Of a DNA stretch of 64,000 nt, positions 26,401-36,386 are shown piece after piece. The DNA is from Acanthaster planci. Lineage: Eukaryota; Echinodermata; Asteroidea; Valvatida; Acanthasteridae. Where the stretch lies: NCBI RefSeq assembly GCF_001949145.1, contig NW_019091495.1, forward strand, positions 261,553 through 325,552. Direction: 5' to 3'. Position 1 is the first letter of the stretch; every line of letters begins with the position of its first letter. Made by a program: the position numbers and the translations under genes. Below the pieces are notes generated by a model. It was not told the DNA's origin and did no database searches. It was given only the letters and a program-made list of their open reading frames with translations.

Positions 26401-29400
26401 CATAGACACACTTAAGATCAACTTCAATTTTTAAAATGTGACCCAGCCCAGGAAAATGAACCTCAAGTCACCAAAGCCACTTTGAGTTAAAAGCCTTTAA
26501 CCCTATCCCACTAGGGCCTATTCACTGGGGCACGTCCTCAATCCTCCAAAATCCTCAATGGCCCTACTTTGGGTTTTTTTTTAGGGGGATGGGCACATCA
26601 GGTTGGTTGCTGGGCTGAAGCTGGCTTCTTTCATGATTGGCCAAGGGCTTTAATTCTGTTATAAACAAAGCTGCCGGGTGCCTTTGTTTTAACACATGCA
26701 GTTGAGGGATTGTGTAATTTATGACCAACAGCAGTGAGCAATGAAATACACTGTCCTTGGATACATGTATATTGTAAACAGTATAATGTGTGACCATATG
26801 CACCACTATGTGACTGATTTTTAGTACTTCATTCAGCGTTCACCCTCAATCTTCCAAAATCCTCCAGCTTTTAAAATGCTTTTGATCCTCTATCCTCTGA
26901 AATCCTCCATGCTTCAATCACTATTCATCTTTGGTCTTCCAAACTCCTCCTTAGATAGCTTTTTGTTATACAAACTAAAACAGAAAAGCCTAAAGACTCA
27001 GTTTGTCTTAAATGTTGTAACCTGTCATGGCCTTGATTCAAACTGTTGGTTACAATGATGTCATTTTTTTTCCCCTGCCAATTTGACAAAAAAAACAAAC
27101 CCCTCAGGAAGGGCGATTACCACAGATACCTAGCCGAATATGCTGTTGGCAACACAAGGAAGGAGGCGGCAGAGAACAGCCTAGTGGCGTACAAAGCAGC
27201 CAGTGAGATCGCCAACAATCTGGAACCGACCAACCCCATCCGGCTGGGGCTGGCGCTCAACTTCTCGGTGTTCTACTACGAGATCCTGAACTCGCCGGGG
27301 AGGGCCTGCAGATTGGCCCGGATGGCTTTTGATAATGCCATCGCCGAGCTGGACACGCTTAATGAGGACAGCTATAAAGATTCCACCTTGATTATGCAGT
27401 TGCTACGAGACAACCTAACGCTGTGGACAAATGACGCAGCAGCAGAAGAAGCAGGTATGGACTATACAATCAGTCCTTTCTCAAATCTATAGCCTTTTTC
27501 TTCATTTGGAATTCTTTTTTACCTTTTTTTTTCAAGTAAGCATTTCCTAAGTCCAGCAACTCAAAGAGTATTTCTACACACGCTTTCAGTCAGTCACTGA
27601 AATCAAACATATAAAAAATTGTGTGTGTTGTAGAGAAGGCGTTGGAAACAAAACCTAAGGGATGTTCATTCAACTGAACCCCCAAAAGGTACTACGTAAT
27701 TTGAGAGTTCTCCTCAAAAATAACCATCACCTTAAAAACTTAAATAAGGATATCATACATGCCTAAAGTTTAAACTTTGAACATCAAGTTTAAATCCTAA
27801 AGGAGCATCAGACTTTAATCAAAGACAGCCTGCACTTTTCTCACTCCTGCAAGATCCTTGAAAATGCCCTTGTGGATCTTGAAGTATCTGGTAAGGTTTG
27901 GAGTTATACATGCATTGTCGAGGAAGCAGGCATTTTGAGCTGGCAGTAAGCTGCCGAGTCTTTCCGTCTCCTTGGCAAGCCTTAGCCCGCCTGAACATGG
28001 TGATGTATCTATGTAGTGCTTGTTGCCATGTCAACATCCTGGCGATTGAGATCTAACCTTGCGCTAGGATTAACTGACTCACCCATGTGCAGGCACTGTG
28101 TGTTTTGAAGTTCAGGACAGTGTACAAGTGAACGTGGCGTGCATTTCAAATACCTTATGAACTACCTTAACACCGACAGTTCAAAATCCTTCAGTTTCAG
28201 CACATTTCATCACGGACCCCTAGAGGGTTGGGATAGAGGCATGGTAAATAGTACGTCTGTCAACAAACCCAGTGACTTGTAGATGTTTACCTAGTTACTG
28301 AGTGGAGGAGACCTGCCCCTTGAATTGTTTGAAGTTTTCTGAACCTCCAAGAATCCTTAACAGTACAGCCAGCCAGTGGCAGAGTTCTTGGACTTGACCA
28401 TAATAGAGTGGAAATTGACCCTGAAACACTCATAGTCTCCAGTATCATTGCCGTGCATTTTTTCAAGGCATTGAGTCTAGGGACAGGTTTACATAACGTG
28501 CGTATTGGAGTAAATGCGCTTCCGACTTGGAAATTTAGTCAAAATACGCAGCATAAACCTCATGCAGAACGTAAAATACATGTACATGTGATTCCTACTA
28601 TAGAAAGAGTACCATAAGTTTCTGTATTTTCATGTTTTTTCAGTTACACCCTGCCCAACACAGTAACATTTGTGATGGACGCTGATGAAATCGATTTGTT
28701 CATGTTCGTCTGTGTAAAGCTTTTCCTGCCACTCCGTGCATAACCAAGATAAATTATTCAGAAAATCCTGAAGCAACAGGAAAAACCTGACGCAAAACAT
28801 GTTGTAGACTGAAATGGGCTACTGCGCATGGATCGTTTTTGTGTACAAAAACGTGGTCACCAGAGTCCCTGAAGACACGATGCAGTACAATTTATTTCTA
28901 GCCCACGCAGACCACACTATTTTCATCAAATTTTTTCCCGACAAGTGGATAGGGTTTGAGTTGCCTGAACTCCTCATCAAGAGTTCCGTGAAAAAACTTG
29001 AAATATTCTGCAGGCCCACGCAGACCACACTATTTTCATCAAATTTTTTCCCAACAAGTGGATAGGGTTTGAGTTGCCTGAACTCCTCATCAAGAGTTCC
29101 GTGAAAAAACTTGAAATATTCTGCAGGTTTTGATGCGCTAAACACAGGCATTTTTTTCAAGTGGTGTTTTAGAGGCTTTCTGGTTCAGTTATGTGCCAGT
29201 GGTGTACATGTACATGTTACATGTACCGGTAGATACTTCCTGGATCAGTAGGGTGACGTGACTTGCCAAAGTTTGCCGGTAAGTGTGGTGTAATGTCACC
29301 GCAATGACAGTGTCTCCTTGGATCAGTCTACAATGAAAGTCTGCAGTCTAATTGATCATAGTAAACTGCGTGGTCAGTCATACAGTGATCGCACAGTGTG

Positions 29401-29534
29401 ATCAGTTTCCTAAGGACACAAGGCCAACACAGTCATATTCTCACGTGATGTCTTCACTTTGTGTTCTGTCCACAGACAGGAAGAATGACCCAGCGGTACA
29501 AGATTGCCAACAAACACTGGAAGCTGCCTCCTAG
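5405..29534 (+). CDS. YWHAE: 14-3-3 epsilon protein, five coding exons
   Basis: The coding sequence joins 5405-5477, 24654-24856, 26045-26157, 27108-27454 and 29476-29534, giving 264 residues (vertebrate epsilon has 255). 14-3-3 proteins are cytosolic dimeric adaptors that bind phosphoserine/phosphothreonine peptides in signalling, cell-cycle and transport proteins. The all-helical fold is complete. The first family signature [10 protein letters not shown] is at residues 45-54 and the second, [19 protein letters not shown], at 219-237. The phosphate-binding residues are present as K53, R60, R136 and Y137, and the peptide-contacting asparagines as N181 and N232. The start [20 protein letters not shown] and the block [10 protein letters not shown] identify the epsilon class. 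The ATG has A at -3 and G at +4, a good Kozak context. All junctions are GT..AG and intron positions match vertebrate YWHAE. The last exon is uncertain (see its entry). The gene converges on BCAS3. Confidence 0.95.
6984..7871. mobile_element. Possible hAT-type non-autonomous element
   Basis: The left end reads CAGTGTTCTCCAGGGG (6984) and the right end, inverted, reads CAGTGTTCTCCATGGCC (ending 7871), which gives about 12 bp of perfect terminal inverted repeat starting CAGTG as in many hAT elements. Just inside the left end are four degenerate copies of GCCGCCCTGCTAAAATTT (7015-7090). Near the right end is the hairpin GGGGCCC..GGGCCCC (7775-7794). No clear 8-bp target duplication is visible, so the two ends may belong to different insertions. 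Confidence 0.45.
9413..9652. mobile_element. Foldback MITE, 240 bp, about 50-bp inverted repeats
   Basis: The left arm starts GGCCAATTTCATAGAGCTGC and continues through TTAAGCACAAAATTTGCTTA. The right arm ending at 9652 is its inverted copy, with about one mismatch over 50 bases. There is no coding capacity. The high arm identity suggests a recent insertion or gene conversion. No unambiguous target-site duplication is seen. The element lies in YWHAE intron 1. Confidence 0.85.
10410..10459 (+). repeat. Short tandem duplication with CCCTAACCCC core
   Basis: Two near copies of a segment containing AACCCTA(A/G)CCCCCTAGG followed by (T/C)TCCTGCA or TTCTTGCA lie side by side. This is a small duplication and not a telomeric tract, because the hexamer is not reiterated. 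Confidence 0.5.
14946..15516. mobile_element. Weak inverted-repeat element
   Basis: The ends CCAATTTCACAGAA (14946) and, inverted, CCAATTTCACAAACC (ending 15516) match over about 11 bases. The interior contains several copies of GTAAGTTACGCC / GCGTAAC-like motifs in both orientations. It resembles a degraded MITE whose terminal word (CCAATTTCA) is shared with the element at 9413. Confidence 0.35.
15986..17052. mobile_element. hAT-like non-autonomous transposon with 8-bp target duplication
   Basis: The left end CAGGCCGCGAC (15986) and the inverted right end CAGGCCGTGAC (ending 17052) differ at one position. They are flanked by ATATAGCG (15978-15985) and ATACAGCG (17053-17060), an 8-bp duplication with one mismatch, as expected for hAT elements. 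Motifs of the form CGGGCAA / TTGCCCG recur near both ends. The 158-codon antisense frame inside (16265-16741) has no recognisable transposase motif. The element is therefore non-autonomous or badly decayed. It is inserted in YWHAE intron 1. Confidence 0.75.
19010..19069 (+). mobile_element. tRNA-derived SINE head (remnant)
   Basis: A pol III A-box-like GCTCAGTGGTTCT (19010-19022) and a B-box-like TGGATTCAAGTCC (19057-19069) are spaced as in tRNA genes. The arms do not fold into a complete tRNA. The simplest reading is the head of an old SINE. Confidence 0.5.
20141..20263 (+). repeat. 64-bp tandem duplication
   Basis: Two copies of a 64-bp unit beginning GTGAAGGATC (at 20141 and 20205) and ending GCACCTGTGCATC are present, with a few substitutions. 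The unit includes the common word ACATGTATGTTGTAAG. Confidence 0.85.
20514..20560 (+). repeat. 23-bp tandem duplication
   Basis: The unit ACTTCAACCTTTCAGAATTT, followed by AGC, occurs twice back to back without change. Confidence 0.8.
24654..24856 (+). CDS. YWHAE: YWHAE coding exon 2
   Basis: This exon follows acceptor GTTCCAG and encodes [16 protein letters not shown], then the first 14-3-3 signature and GARRASWRI, ending at EYREE in phase 0 before GTATCA. It contains K53 and R60 of the phosphate-binding pocket. The stretch [20 protein letters not shown] replaces the variable loop of vertebrate epsilon. Confidence 0.97.
24857..26044 (+). other. YWHAE intron 2
   Basis: Non-coding on the sense strand. 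On the minus strand, 25192-25908 stays open for 238 codons without recognisable domains (see findings). Part of it near 25215-25285 resembles 26340-26405 in intron 3, both containing GGAGCCTC and GGCCCATAGACA or GGGCTCATAGACA, so at least part of this intron is a dispersed repeat. Confidence 0.85.
26045..26157 (+). CDS. YWHAE: YWHAE coding exon 3
   Basis: Encodes [20 protein letters not shown] and continues to FYYKM, with the final ATG split across the junction (donor GTAAGA at 26158). It corresponds to the vertebrate exon coding VETELKLICCDIL..FYYKM. The insert ASNSGDEPQ is close in length to the vertebrate loop. Confidence 0.97.
26158..27107 (+). other. YWHAE intron 3
   Basis: Contains a fragment near 26437-26500 (TGTGACCCAGCCCAGGAAAA, then CAAAGCCACTTTGAGT) related to the arms of the MITE at 58951-59207, and clusters of CCTCCAAAATCCTC-like words (26537-26560, 26848-26950). 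No coding sequence is seen. Confidence 0.85.
27108..27454 (+). CDS. YWHAE: YWHAE coding exon 4
   Basis: Encodes [20 protein letters not shown] through the second 14-3-3 signature to NDAAAEEA, ending in phase 1 before GTATGG. It contains R136, Y137, N181 and N232. This exon is visibly richer in G and C than the others. Reading on into the intron would add only [12 protein letters not shown] before a stop. Confidence 0.97.
27455..29475 (+). other. YWHAE intron 4
   Basis: Contains a 113-bp direct tandem duplication (28902-29127). An alternative acceptor at 27633 (TTGTAG) would open the short tail [14 protein letters not shown] in the correct phase. Otherwise nothing recognisable is present. Confidence 0.7.
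28902..29127 (+). repeat. 113-bp direct tandem duplication
   Basis: Two adjacent copies start CCCACGCAGACCACACTATT (28902 and 29015) and end ATATTCTGCAGG (29014 and 29127). The only obvious difference is CCCGACAAG versus CCCAACAAG, so the duplication is young. It lies inside YWHAE intron 4. Confidence 0.95.
29476..29534 (+). CDS. YWHAE: Probable YWHAE terminal coding exon
   Basis: A pyrimidine-rich acceptor ending TTCTGTCCACAG precedes this exon. Read in the phase required by exon 4, it gives [19 protein letters not shown] and a TAG stop at 29532-29534. The tail of 14-3-3 proteins is variable and acidic, and here PAVQDCQQ is only loosely like the vertebrate LQDVEDENQ. Competing possibilities are the acceptor at 27633, or an AG four bases further downstream (29479) that would give [12 protein letters not shown] and so on. 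No transcript evidence is available. Confidence 0.55.
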
Positions 29535-31302
29535 GACCCCTTGCTGATCAACCCTGCTCGCCTGCAAGAGTTCTTATCCCCCCCTTCCTCCTTTCAGCTA
29601 CTATAAGGACAGATGCCAGTCTAGGAAGCCAACCTCATTTCCAGGGGCAAGGACCTTCCCGCTGCATCAAGATCGGCCTCAGAGCTACAATGTAGATAAT
29701 GGGAAGGAAATTGCATGTTGATAGTGGCATTTAAAATTCAGACTGGTTAATCTGTCTTCTCTTCTCATATTCCCCTTGCGACCCATGCATACAACAAATA
29801 CATAAATGTAATAGTCCTCATTATAGATAATCATGTAATGTAGTTCCTGTAGTCCAATTAGCAGCTGGAACACTGTCCAAGGATTCTCTGTCAGCCTTGG
29901 TATCAGTGTGTTGGTTATAATTGAAGACCCCATCACCTTCATTATGCTAATCCCAGGGGTGAGATTTGTCAGGATTTTTCCAGATTTCAGGATTTTTCAA
30001 GCAATCTGTTTTAAACTCTGGAAAATCCTGAGTTTACTTTCATGGTGTGTTTACATGTAACCTTTGATATTGAACACAAGACGGATATTTTAACCCTAAC
30101 CCCCTCAGCATTTTTTCTAGAAGGCTGACTCAACTTGTCAAATTCCAACACCCTTTCACTGCTGGGCCGGGGGTATACAGGTATGTACTCAACCCAGCGG
30201 ATTCCAACAGTCCATTTGCTGTAGCAGTACTCAGCCCAACAAACTCCAACCATAGAGCAAAGACCAGGGTACTCCAACAGGCAGTAAACTGTTGGGTTTT
30301 GGGCTGAGTGGAGATACTTGGTCATACACTACGTATAAGGAACTGGAACACTGTGTACTCATGCCTTCAAGATCCAACAACTGCAGGGCTATACACAATT
30401 TTATTTGGTTGGGGGGAGGGCTCAGGTTTCCTTGTTTTTATCTTTGAATTCTCTTTAAAAAAAGCAAGGTTACCAAATACTGTAGAGACTTGAGTCATTC
30501 TATTCCTTAAGTACAGGTACAGTACATGACTAAATGACCCCCTTTGCTTACAGGCGCACCCATACCAGCAGCATTATTCATCACACACCCAGCAGCAGGT
30601 ACTGGGTATTACCAACTATACCCACTCAGTCCAAACCCATCACTGCTACTGCATCTGTACAGTACTCCTCCTGTCATAATCTAACACTTTGTGTAGTAAG
30701 TTTCGTGTGTACACAGAACTCAACCCATCAAATTTCAACAATCTCTGTTGTAGTAAATTGATGGGATGGAGAACATTAGGGTTAAGGGATGTCTGTTGGT
30801 AAACGTAGACCCTACGCTGCTGTGGAGCCATGATCAAACCCACTGGTAGTCATTCCATGGGTATTTCATTTTCGTCCAATCTCACCCCTGTAATCTTCAT
30901 TAGCCTAGGTCGCAGATTACTAGAAGACATTCAGGTGAACCTCTCAAGTAAGTAATGAAACACAAACCCATCCAAGTGCGGGTCCGCTCCATTGGCAGTC
31001 TGGCAATCAGCCCTCCAGTCAATTTCAAGTAGAACAGGCCATGTGAAACTGTAGAATACATATTTAATTATCCGCGCACACTCTCTCGCAAAGTTTGAAT
31101 TGAGCCATTATGTAGACAGGCATGCTCAGTGTTGGATGACACATGCTCCATCCCTTCTCGCTATTTTTATGACTGCCCAAAGACAACGTGTTCACACAAT
31201 AAGGATGACTGTTAAAACTTACGAGGCAGTGGAATTTTAATGAACACTTCATAGTCAGTGCTGTGTGAGTGCTTTTGTGGAAAAATGTGGACTTTCTTGG
31301 GT

Positions 31303-31355
31303 GGGACTCGAACCCACAACATCCCACTTGCTAATGGAAGCATCCTTACCACTTA
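31303..31355 (-). mobile_element. tRNA-derived SINE remnant
   Basis: On the minus strand, the A-box-like AAGTGGTAAGGATGC is followed by a perfect T-arm (GTGGG TTCGAGT CCCAC). The 3' acceptor strand CCAAGAA has no partner at the 5' side and the anticodon arm is degenerate, so this is not a functional tRNA gene but a tRNA-derived repeat. Confidence 0.6.
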
Positions 31356-31662
31356 AAAGCTAACTTTGTGGATTTATTTTCCTCACAAACTTTTCGCTAG
31401 TGCTGATGATGCAGCACTTGTTAAATACCCTGTGTTGAAACTTTTTTGCAATTTAGTTTTTTTTTTAGCAATTCCTGATTGTGTATTCTCAGTCAAAATT
31501 CGTTCATATTCCTGTGAAAGGCTCGTTATGTACTCAGAGGAAAAACAATGCCTCTCGTAGATTGTCCCACACTGCACTTCTGAGAGATCGCTTAGATATC
31601 AGCCTCTTTTTTATCTTGCTTTTACCCGTTCAGATTAAGACAAAAGAAGAACTGCATAGAGT

Positions 31663-31880
31663 AGGCAGTTTATCTGAAATAAGGGAAACTAAACGTACAA
31701 AAGGATTGGGTAGGAAGAATTTTTATGAATTGGTTTTGTTAACGTACTAGGCAGTTTGTTTTATCTGAAATAAGGAAAAACAAGAATATGTACAATTGGA
31801 TGAGATGTGTGTTTCTAAGTTGGTTGTAGGAATGTACTTTGGCAGCATGATTGATCTGAAATAAGGAAAAACAAACAGAC
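31663..31880 (+). repeat. Three degenerate 86-91 bp repeats
   Basis: The motif GGCAGTTT..TATCTGAAATAAGG recurs at about 31663, 31749 and 31840 (third copy GGCAGCATGATTGATCTGAA), each followed by AAAC-rich sequence and GTTGGTTTT-like segments. This is an old tandem array in the presumed 3' UTR. Confidence 0.6.
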
Positions 31881-31977
31881 TTGTGATTCTACAGGTTGGT
31901 TTTTGTGGCCCATTTTTTAGATCTGCATTTATTAAGGGTTATTTTGACCTCAATTCTGCAAGCTAGTGATTGGATGG

Positions 31978-32018
31978 TTTGTCAGTTGATTTTTAAGTTT
32001 GTCAGTTGATTTTTAAAG
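31978..32018 (+). repeat. 20-bp direct repeat
   Basis: TTTGTCAGTTGATTTTTAA appears twice in tandem. Confidence 0.8.
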
Positions 32019-35000
32019 AGAGAAAATCCTGGAGATGTATTTAAAATATTTGCTGTTCAGCATATCAGACCATTTACCTCATGTACGATTGAGTGTTGTT
32101 TTTGAAAGTGAATTTGCAATGATTTCAAGTATTGATGCATGTGATCGTTAATGTGTAAATCCAGCCAGACACAGCGCTTTATGGTTTGAAGTTTTGAACA
32201 ATTTGTTTATCTTGACTGTAGTTAGTAGATCTCAATCAATCCTGTTTCTGCAGGAACCACCCAGCAGGGTTTGGTCAGGAGCAATTTTTTTAAAACAAAT
32301 TCCAGACTGTTCGTTGAGCAATAGGTTTGTAAAGTGAGCCTTTGGAACCTTGTGTCCACTGGTAGAGTTCTAGAACAGTAGTTGTTCAGGGAAGGTTGGT
32401 CATGCAATTCATCAAGGGCAGAGAGTTATGTTTTAATTGTCTAGATTGCATCAAATCTTTGATTTAAGAAAAGGATTGAGTTAAAGTCCATTCCACTGCC
32501 AAGTGGCTAAGTTTGTTACTCGTAAGATCATGAGATGAGTTTGGGTTTTATTGTATAATAAGCAGTGTCGTGTTTGAGTCCATCACAGGTCCCTTCACAA
32601 GCCCAAAGATGCTCCAAAGATGTTCCAAACTTTTTTCAAGTTACACGTATACGTTCATGTATTGTCTAACCTGCACCCAAAGCATACACAGGCCAAAGAA
32701 ATTGTACACGACCTATGGAACATTGTTTGCTGCGTTGAAAGACTGGTAGGAGTCATCAGATTGAACAAGCTGATGAGAAAAAAGGCCATGCGACTTCCTG
32801 CTGGACAAATGCGGATGTGGCTTTCTTTGGTGTTTTTGCCTCACTGTTGAACCTCAATCATTGAGTGAAAATGTGGAAAAATCCCCACACTGATCTGAGC
32901 ATACATATGCACTGTGTAATAACTTTAGCGTGTTAATGATATCCTTTGTTACAATTTTCCTTTCTTTATTTGCCCAAGATATTGGACTTGAGAAATATCT
33001 GTTCACTGGAGAATCTTTTCTATTTATTCCACATTGTTGAAGAACTGGTCTTGTTATTTCTCTCAAATGAAACACTAATTACGTTCTTGCACAGTCCAGT
33101 GTACTTAATGACTGGAGAAATTATTTGAAAATTTTGTATTTTGTGTGTAGAGTCTGGTTGGAAGTTGATTGGTCTTACACTGGGTTATAAAAGTTGCATG
33201 CTCATTGCATGGTGTCAGTTTTACTTGTATAAAACACAACCAACTGACAATCATCCAGGCTAGTGTTGTGCTTGTTGAGTATTTGTTGCCAAATAAGTCA
33301 CCTGCCACACAAAATTGTATTTCTAAAGTAACATATTTCCTGAAGTAAAACCAAGTCAAATTTAAATGTATACATTTCTTTTAGACCAAACTAATGGTAT
33401 AAATTATTTGTTGAATGTTTTGCATGCGTGCTGCTATGGTATACTGTATGCTGCTAATTACATACAGTGCTGGAGTCAAAATGAAAGTCAAAAAGCTACT
33501 TGAAAAAAAATTGAAAAGAAAAATATATAAAAAAAAAAATAGCCGTACATTTGCCAAGTGATTCTAGACTTTTTTTAACATTATATCAAACTTTCATGGT
33601 GTAAACTGATTACAATTCAGTTTCCTAATCCAAACATTTGTGAAGATATGTAAACAATTTAAGGTATACACATTAGCCGTAGATACATGTAAGTGTAGTT
33701 TTAAAAACAAAAGTATACATTTTTACTACTAGTGGTATGCCTCATAACCAGCCACGAAGTGTGCAACATTCATGGCCAGGATTACTGCACGTCTGGTGTC
33801 CAGCAGTCTGCAATTTGCTAAGTGTGATTTCAAGGATTTAGCATGACACCTTTGGATGTACTCATTTTAGGGTTCATTTCACAGGTGTGTACATGTATAT
33901 GATTACTGATGTGTCTGCCCATTGTTATAAAGTGCTGTGGCCTTCTGTGACCAGCATGTCCACTCCTACAGTACCAAGCTGTGAAGCCAAGTTTTCTGGA
34001 TCACATTGTTGCAAGTACCAGTATCCACGCTTGGATAAAGGAAGCACTGCTCATATGCATCGTTTCTTCATGTCATGACAATGTGGCCTCTAAGTAGTGT
34101 AGGCGATCTTGTTTACCTTTGTGTCCTCAATGTTGTCAATGCATTGCAGCTGGCCAGCTGTGGTCAATATTTATTGCATAATTGGCATTTGGTGTCAGGG
34201 AGTGTTTTGGCTCATTACAACACAGGTGAGTTCATGGTGGGATTGGCAGAGTAAAAAGTACTGTAGTTGTCATGGTAACCTTCTCTTCATGTGGTTTTTG
34301 GAGTGAATTACATGTTGAAGAGAACTGTCTAATGGGCAAATAAACCATGCTAGTCCAAACATTTTCAACTAAGCCCACATTTCTTCTGCCAAGTTAGTTC
34401 CACCAAGGCACTTGACTGAAAATGAACAATACTTAAGAGATGCTGCTAGCAGTCAATGAGATATGAGTTCCCAGGCAGTCCACAGCGCACTGAAGAGCTG
34501 TCTATTTTGCGAGGATTATTAAAAGTAGACGTCTGTTGGTTGACCATACAGATGGTTAATCTCAATGATCTGACTTAGAGGTCTTTGGGGGCAGTAACTT
34601 ATTGTAATGCGGTTTAGTAGAGAGAGAGACACACAAATCTCTTCTATATTGAGGCTAGGCATTGGTGACTCGGTCTGCCAGCAGTGTTTATATGGGTGAG
34701 TGCTTTGATCATTTGAGCCAGTTGAGTGGTAAAAACTTGGTTACAAATGAGTGCAACGGAAAGAAGAATTCAAGGTTTAAGTATGAGGTGGACATGTTAA
34801 GGAGATGTTTTATTTGACGCATGTTAGCCTACGTGAGGGTGTGCATCATTAATCCGTAGTTTCAATTTTTCCACATTTTATCTTTTTCATCTTTAAAAAT
34901 GTTCATGTGTTCAGTTGAAGGTATCACCGTGCATTAATGTTTTCACAGTTAGTTAAAATGTGTTTGGTTTTGATCGTGACATATTTTGCCAGAAAATGAC

Positions 35001-35920
35001 GAGTAGAGTTCATCAATGGATATGTTGGTAGCATGACATTTGCAAGCTTGCAAGCAAGTTGGTTTTTTTATTCCATGGAATAATTGGATAATACTTAATA
35101 CCACAAAGATTGTTAGTATGCAGCAATTAGCATGAACAAATCTTTTTGCGAGAAACAGGTGGACAGACTTGGCCAAACTTGAGCCCAAAACTACCTTGGG
35201 CCAGGTGTGGTAGTTTGTGCACTTTTTATCTCACAGTGTATTTGTTCACAAGAAAAACAAAATGCTGGAGTTGTCCGTGTATATTGGCTATGTCACGTGT
35301 TGAGTATAGGTAGTGAATTGTGGACATACATGTATGAAACCAGTCATGACCAAAGATGCCGTTGCATTGTACAAACATTTGCTTTTCCAATTAAATTAAT
35401 GCAGTCGTGTGAAATTGGACAGCTGTTTGCAATCAACATGTAGGAGATTGTTCTAATATGGTTAGTGTCAGCTTAGACAAGTCTGATTCTTTCCTTATCA
35501 TAAAATGATAACGATTTTTTTTATTGCTATATTGAGAGATTTGAAATCATATGGCGCTCTGTGAGGTTTTTGTTGGGGGGGTGTTTTATGGTCCCTAAGT
35601 GGAACATGTTGCAGCTAAAAAAAACTTAAATTGTGATTGACGGATGTCCATAAATCATCTCCAATGATGGATGGAACCAAGCCAGTGTATATTACTTCTA
35701 GCATTGGTATTACTGTCCAAAATATTTGTCTATCTCAAATCAAAAAGTTGGGCTATGACTTCATTTCACCCTTCCAGTGAGCTGTGGTTTTTAGATGTTG
35801 AAATCCCCATCAGTAAACTTTTTTATTTAGGTATTCATTTCAGGGGTTTTTGTGATGCAAAAACTTCATGCTGTGTTTGTTTAAAGGTTGAACATTGTTT
35901 AGAATCACTCTTGATTGAAA

Positions 35921-35926
35921 AATAAA
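35921..35926 (+). terminator. Candidate YWHAE poly(A) signal AATAAA
   Basis: AATAAA lies at the end of the T-rich plus-strand stretch, about 450 bases before the opposing poly(A) signal of BCAS3. It is a short motif, so the assignment rests on position. Confidence 0.45.
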
Positions 35927-36380
35927 TGGATTATAATGATCACCCTTGAAACAGTTTCTTCTATTTTTTTAAGAGTTCCATATTGTACACTGTCATGTAT
36001 CCTGGTCATCTTAGAGCTTCTACGATTAGCAAAATTTAAGCTCAAAAGAAACTAGAACAGCTATTTAAGAATTGTACAACCAACGCTCATTGCAGATTGT
36101 ACTGCTTGCCTCCAAGCTTATCAAATTTCAGCTGTCAATTTAGTTCATGATTTTGATTTCATATCTGATTTAAGAGACTGAAAAACTAAGTGACTGATGT
36201 TTTCAATAGATTGCATTTATAAAAGAAAGTTTCAGGAGTCCTTTTACAACTGCATTCTTGGAATGAAATCCGTGAAATGTGATCAAATACATATTACAAT
36301 GTTGTTCCAGACAACAGAAATGATACATATTTAACACAATGTTTCGCTTTGACGTCATCTTTAGCTATTTCCGCTGCCTG

Positions 36381-36386
36381 TTTATT
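36381..36386 (-). terminator. Candidate BCAS3 poly(A) signal AATAAA
   Basis: The plus strand reads TTTATT, i.e. AATAAA on the BCAS3 strand. It lies at the far end of the A-rich (T-rich in the sense strand) stretch below the BCAS3 stop. Earlier candidates exist, for example near 37870-37900. Confidence 0.4.

Larger units (their letters stand above)
29535..35945 (+). other. YWHAE: Probable YWHAE 3' untranslated region
   Basis: A T-rich stretch without coding potential follows the inferred stop and leads to AATAAA at 35921-35926, after which composition changes. It contains a SINE remnant (31303-31355, antisense), three degenerate copies of a roughly 90-bp unit with TTTATCTGAAATAAGG (31663-31880), and a 20-bp direct repeat near 31980. 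Earlier poly(A) signals occur, for example near 34336. The true end and any introns within it cannot be seen. Confidence 0.5.

Noticed and set aside
30544-30681. Alternative YWHAE tail exon after TTGCTTACAG
   Set aside because: It is in phase and open for about 43 codons (GAPIPAALFITHPAAG..), but hydrophobic and unlike any 14-3-3 tail, and it lies beyond a nearer plausible terminal exon.
31291-31370. tRNA gene on the minus strand
   Set aside because: The T-arm is perfect, but the acceptor stem cannot pair and the anticodon arm is broken. Treated as a SINE remnant.
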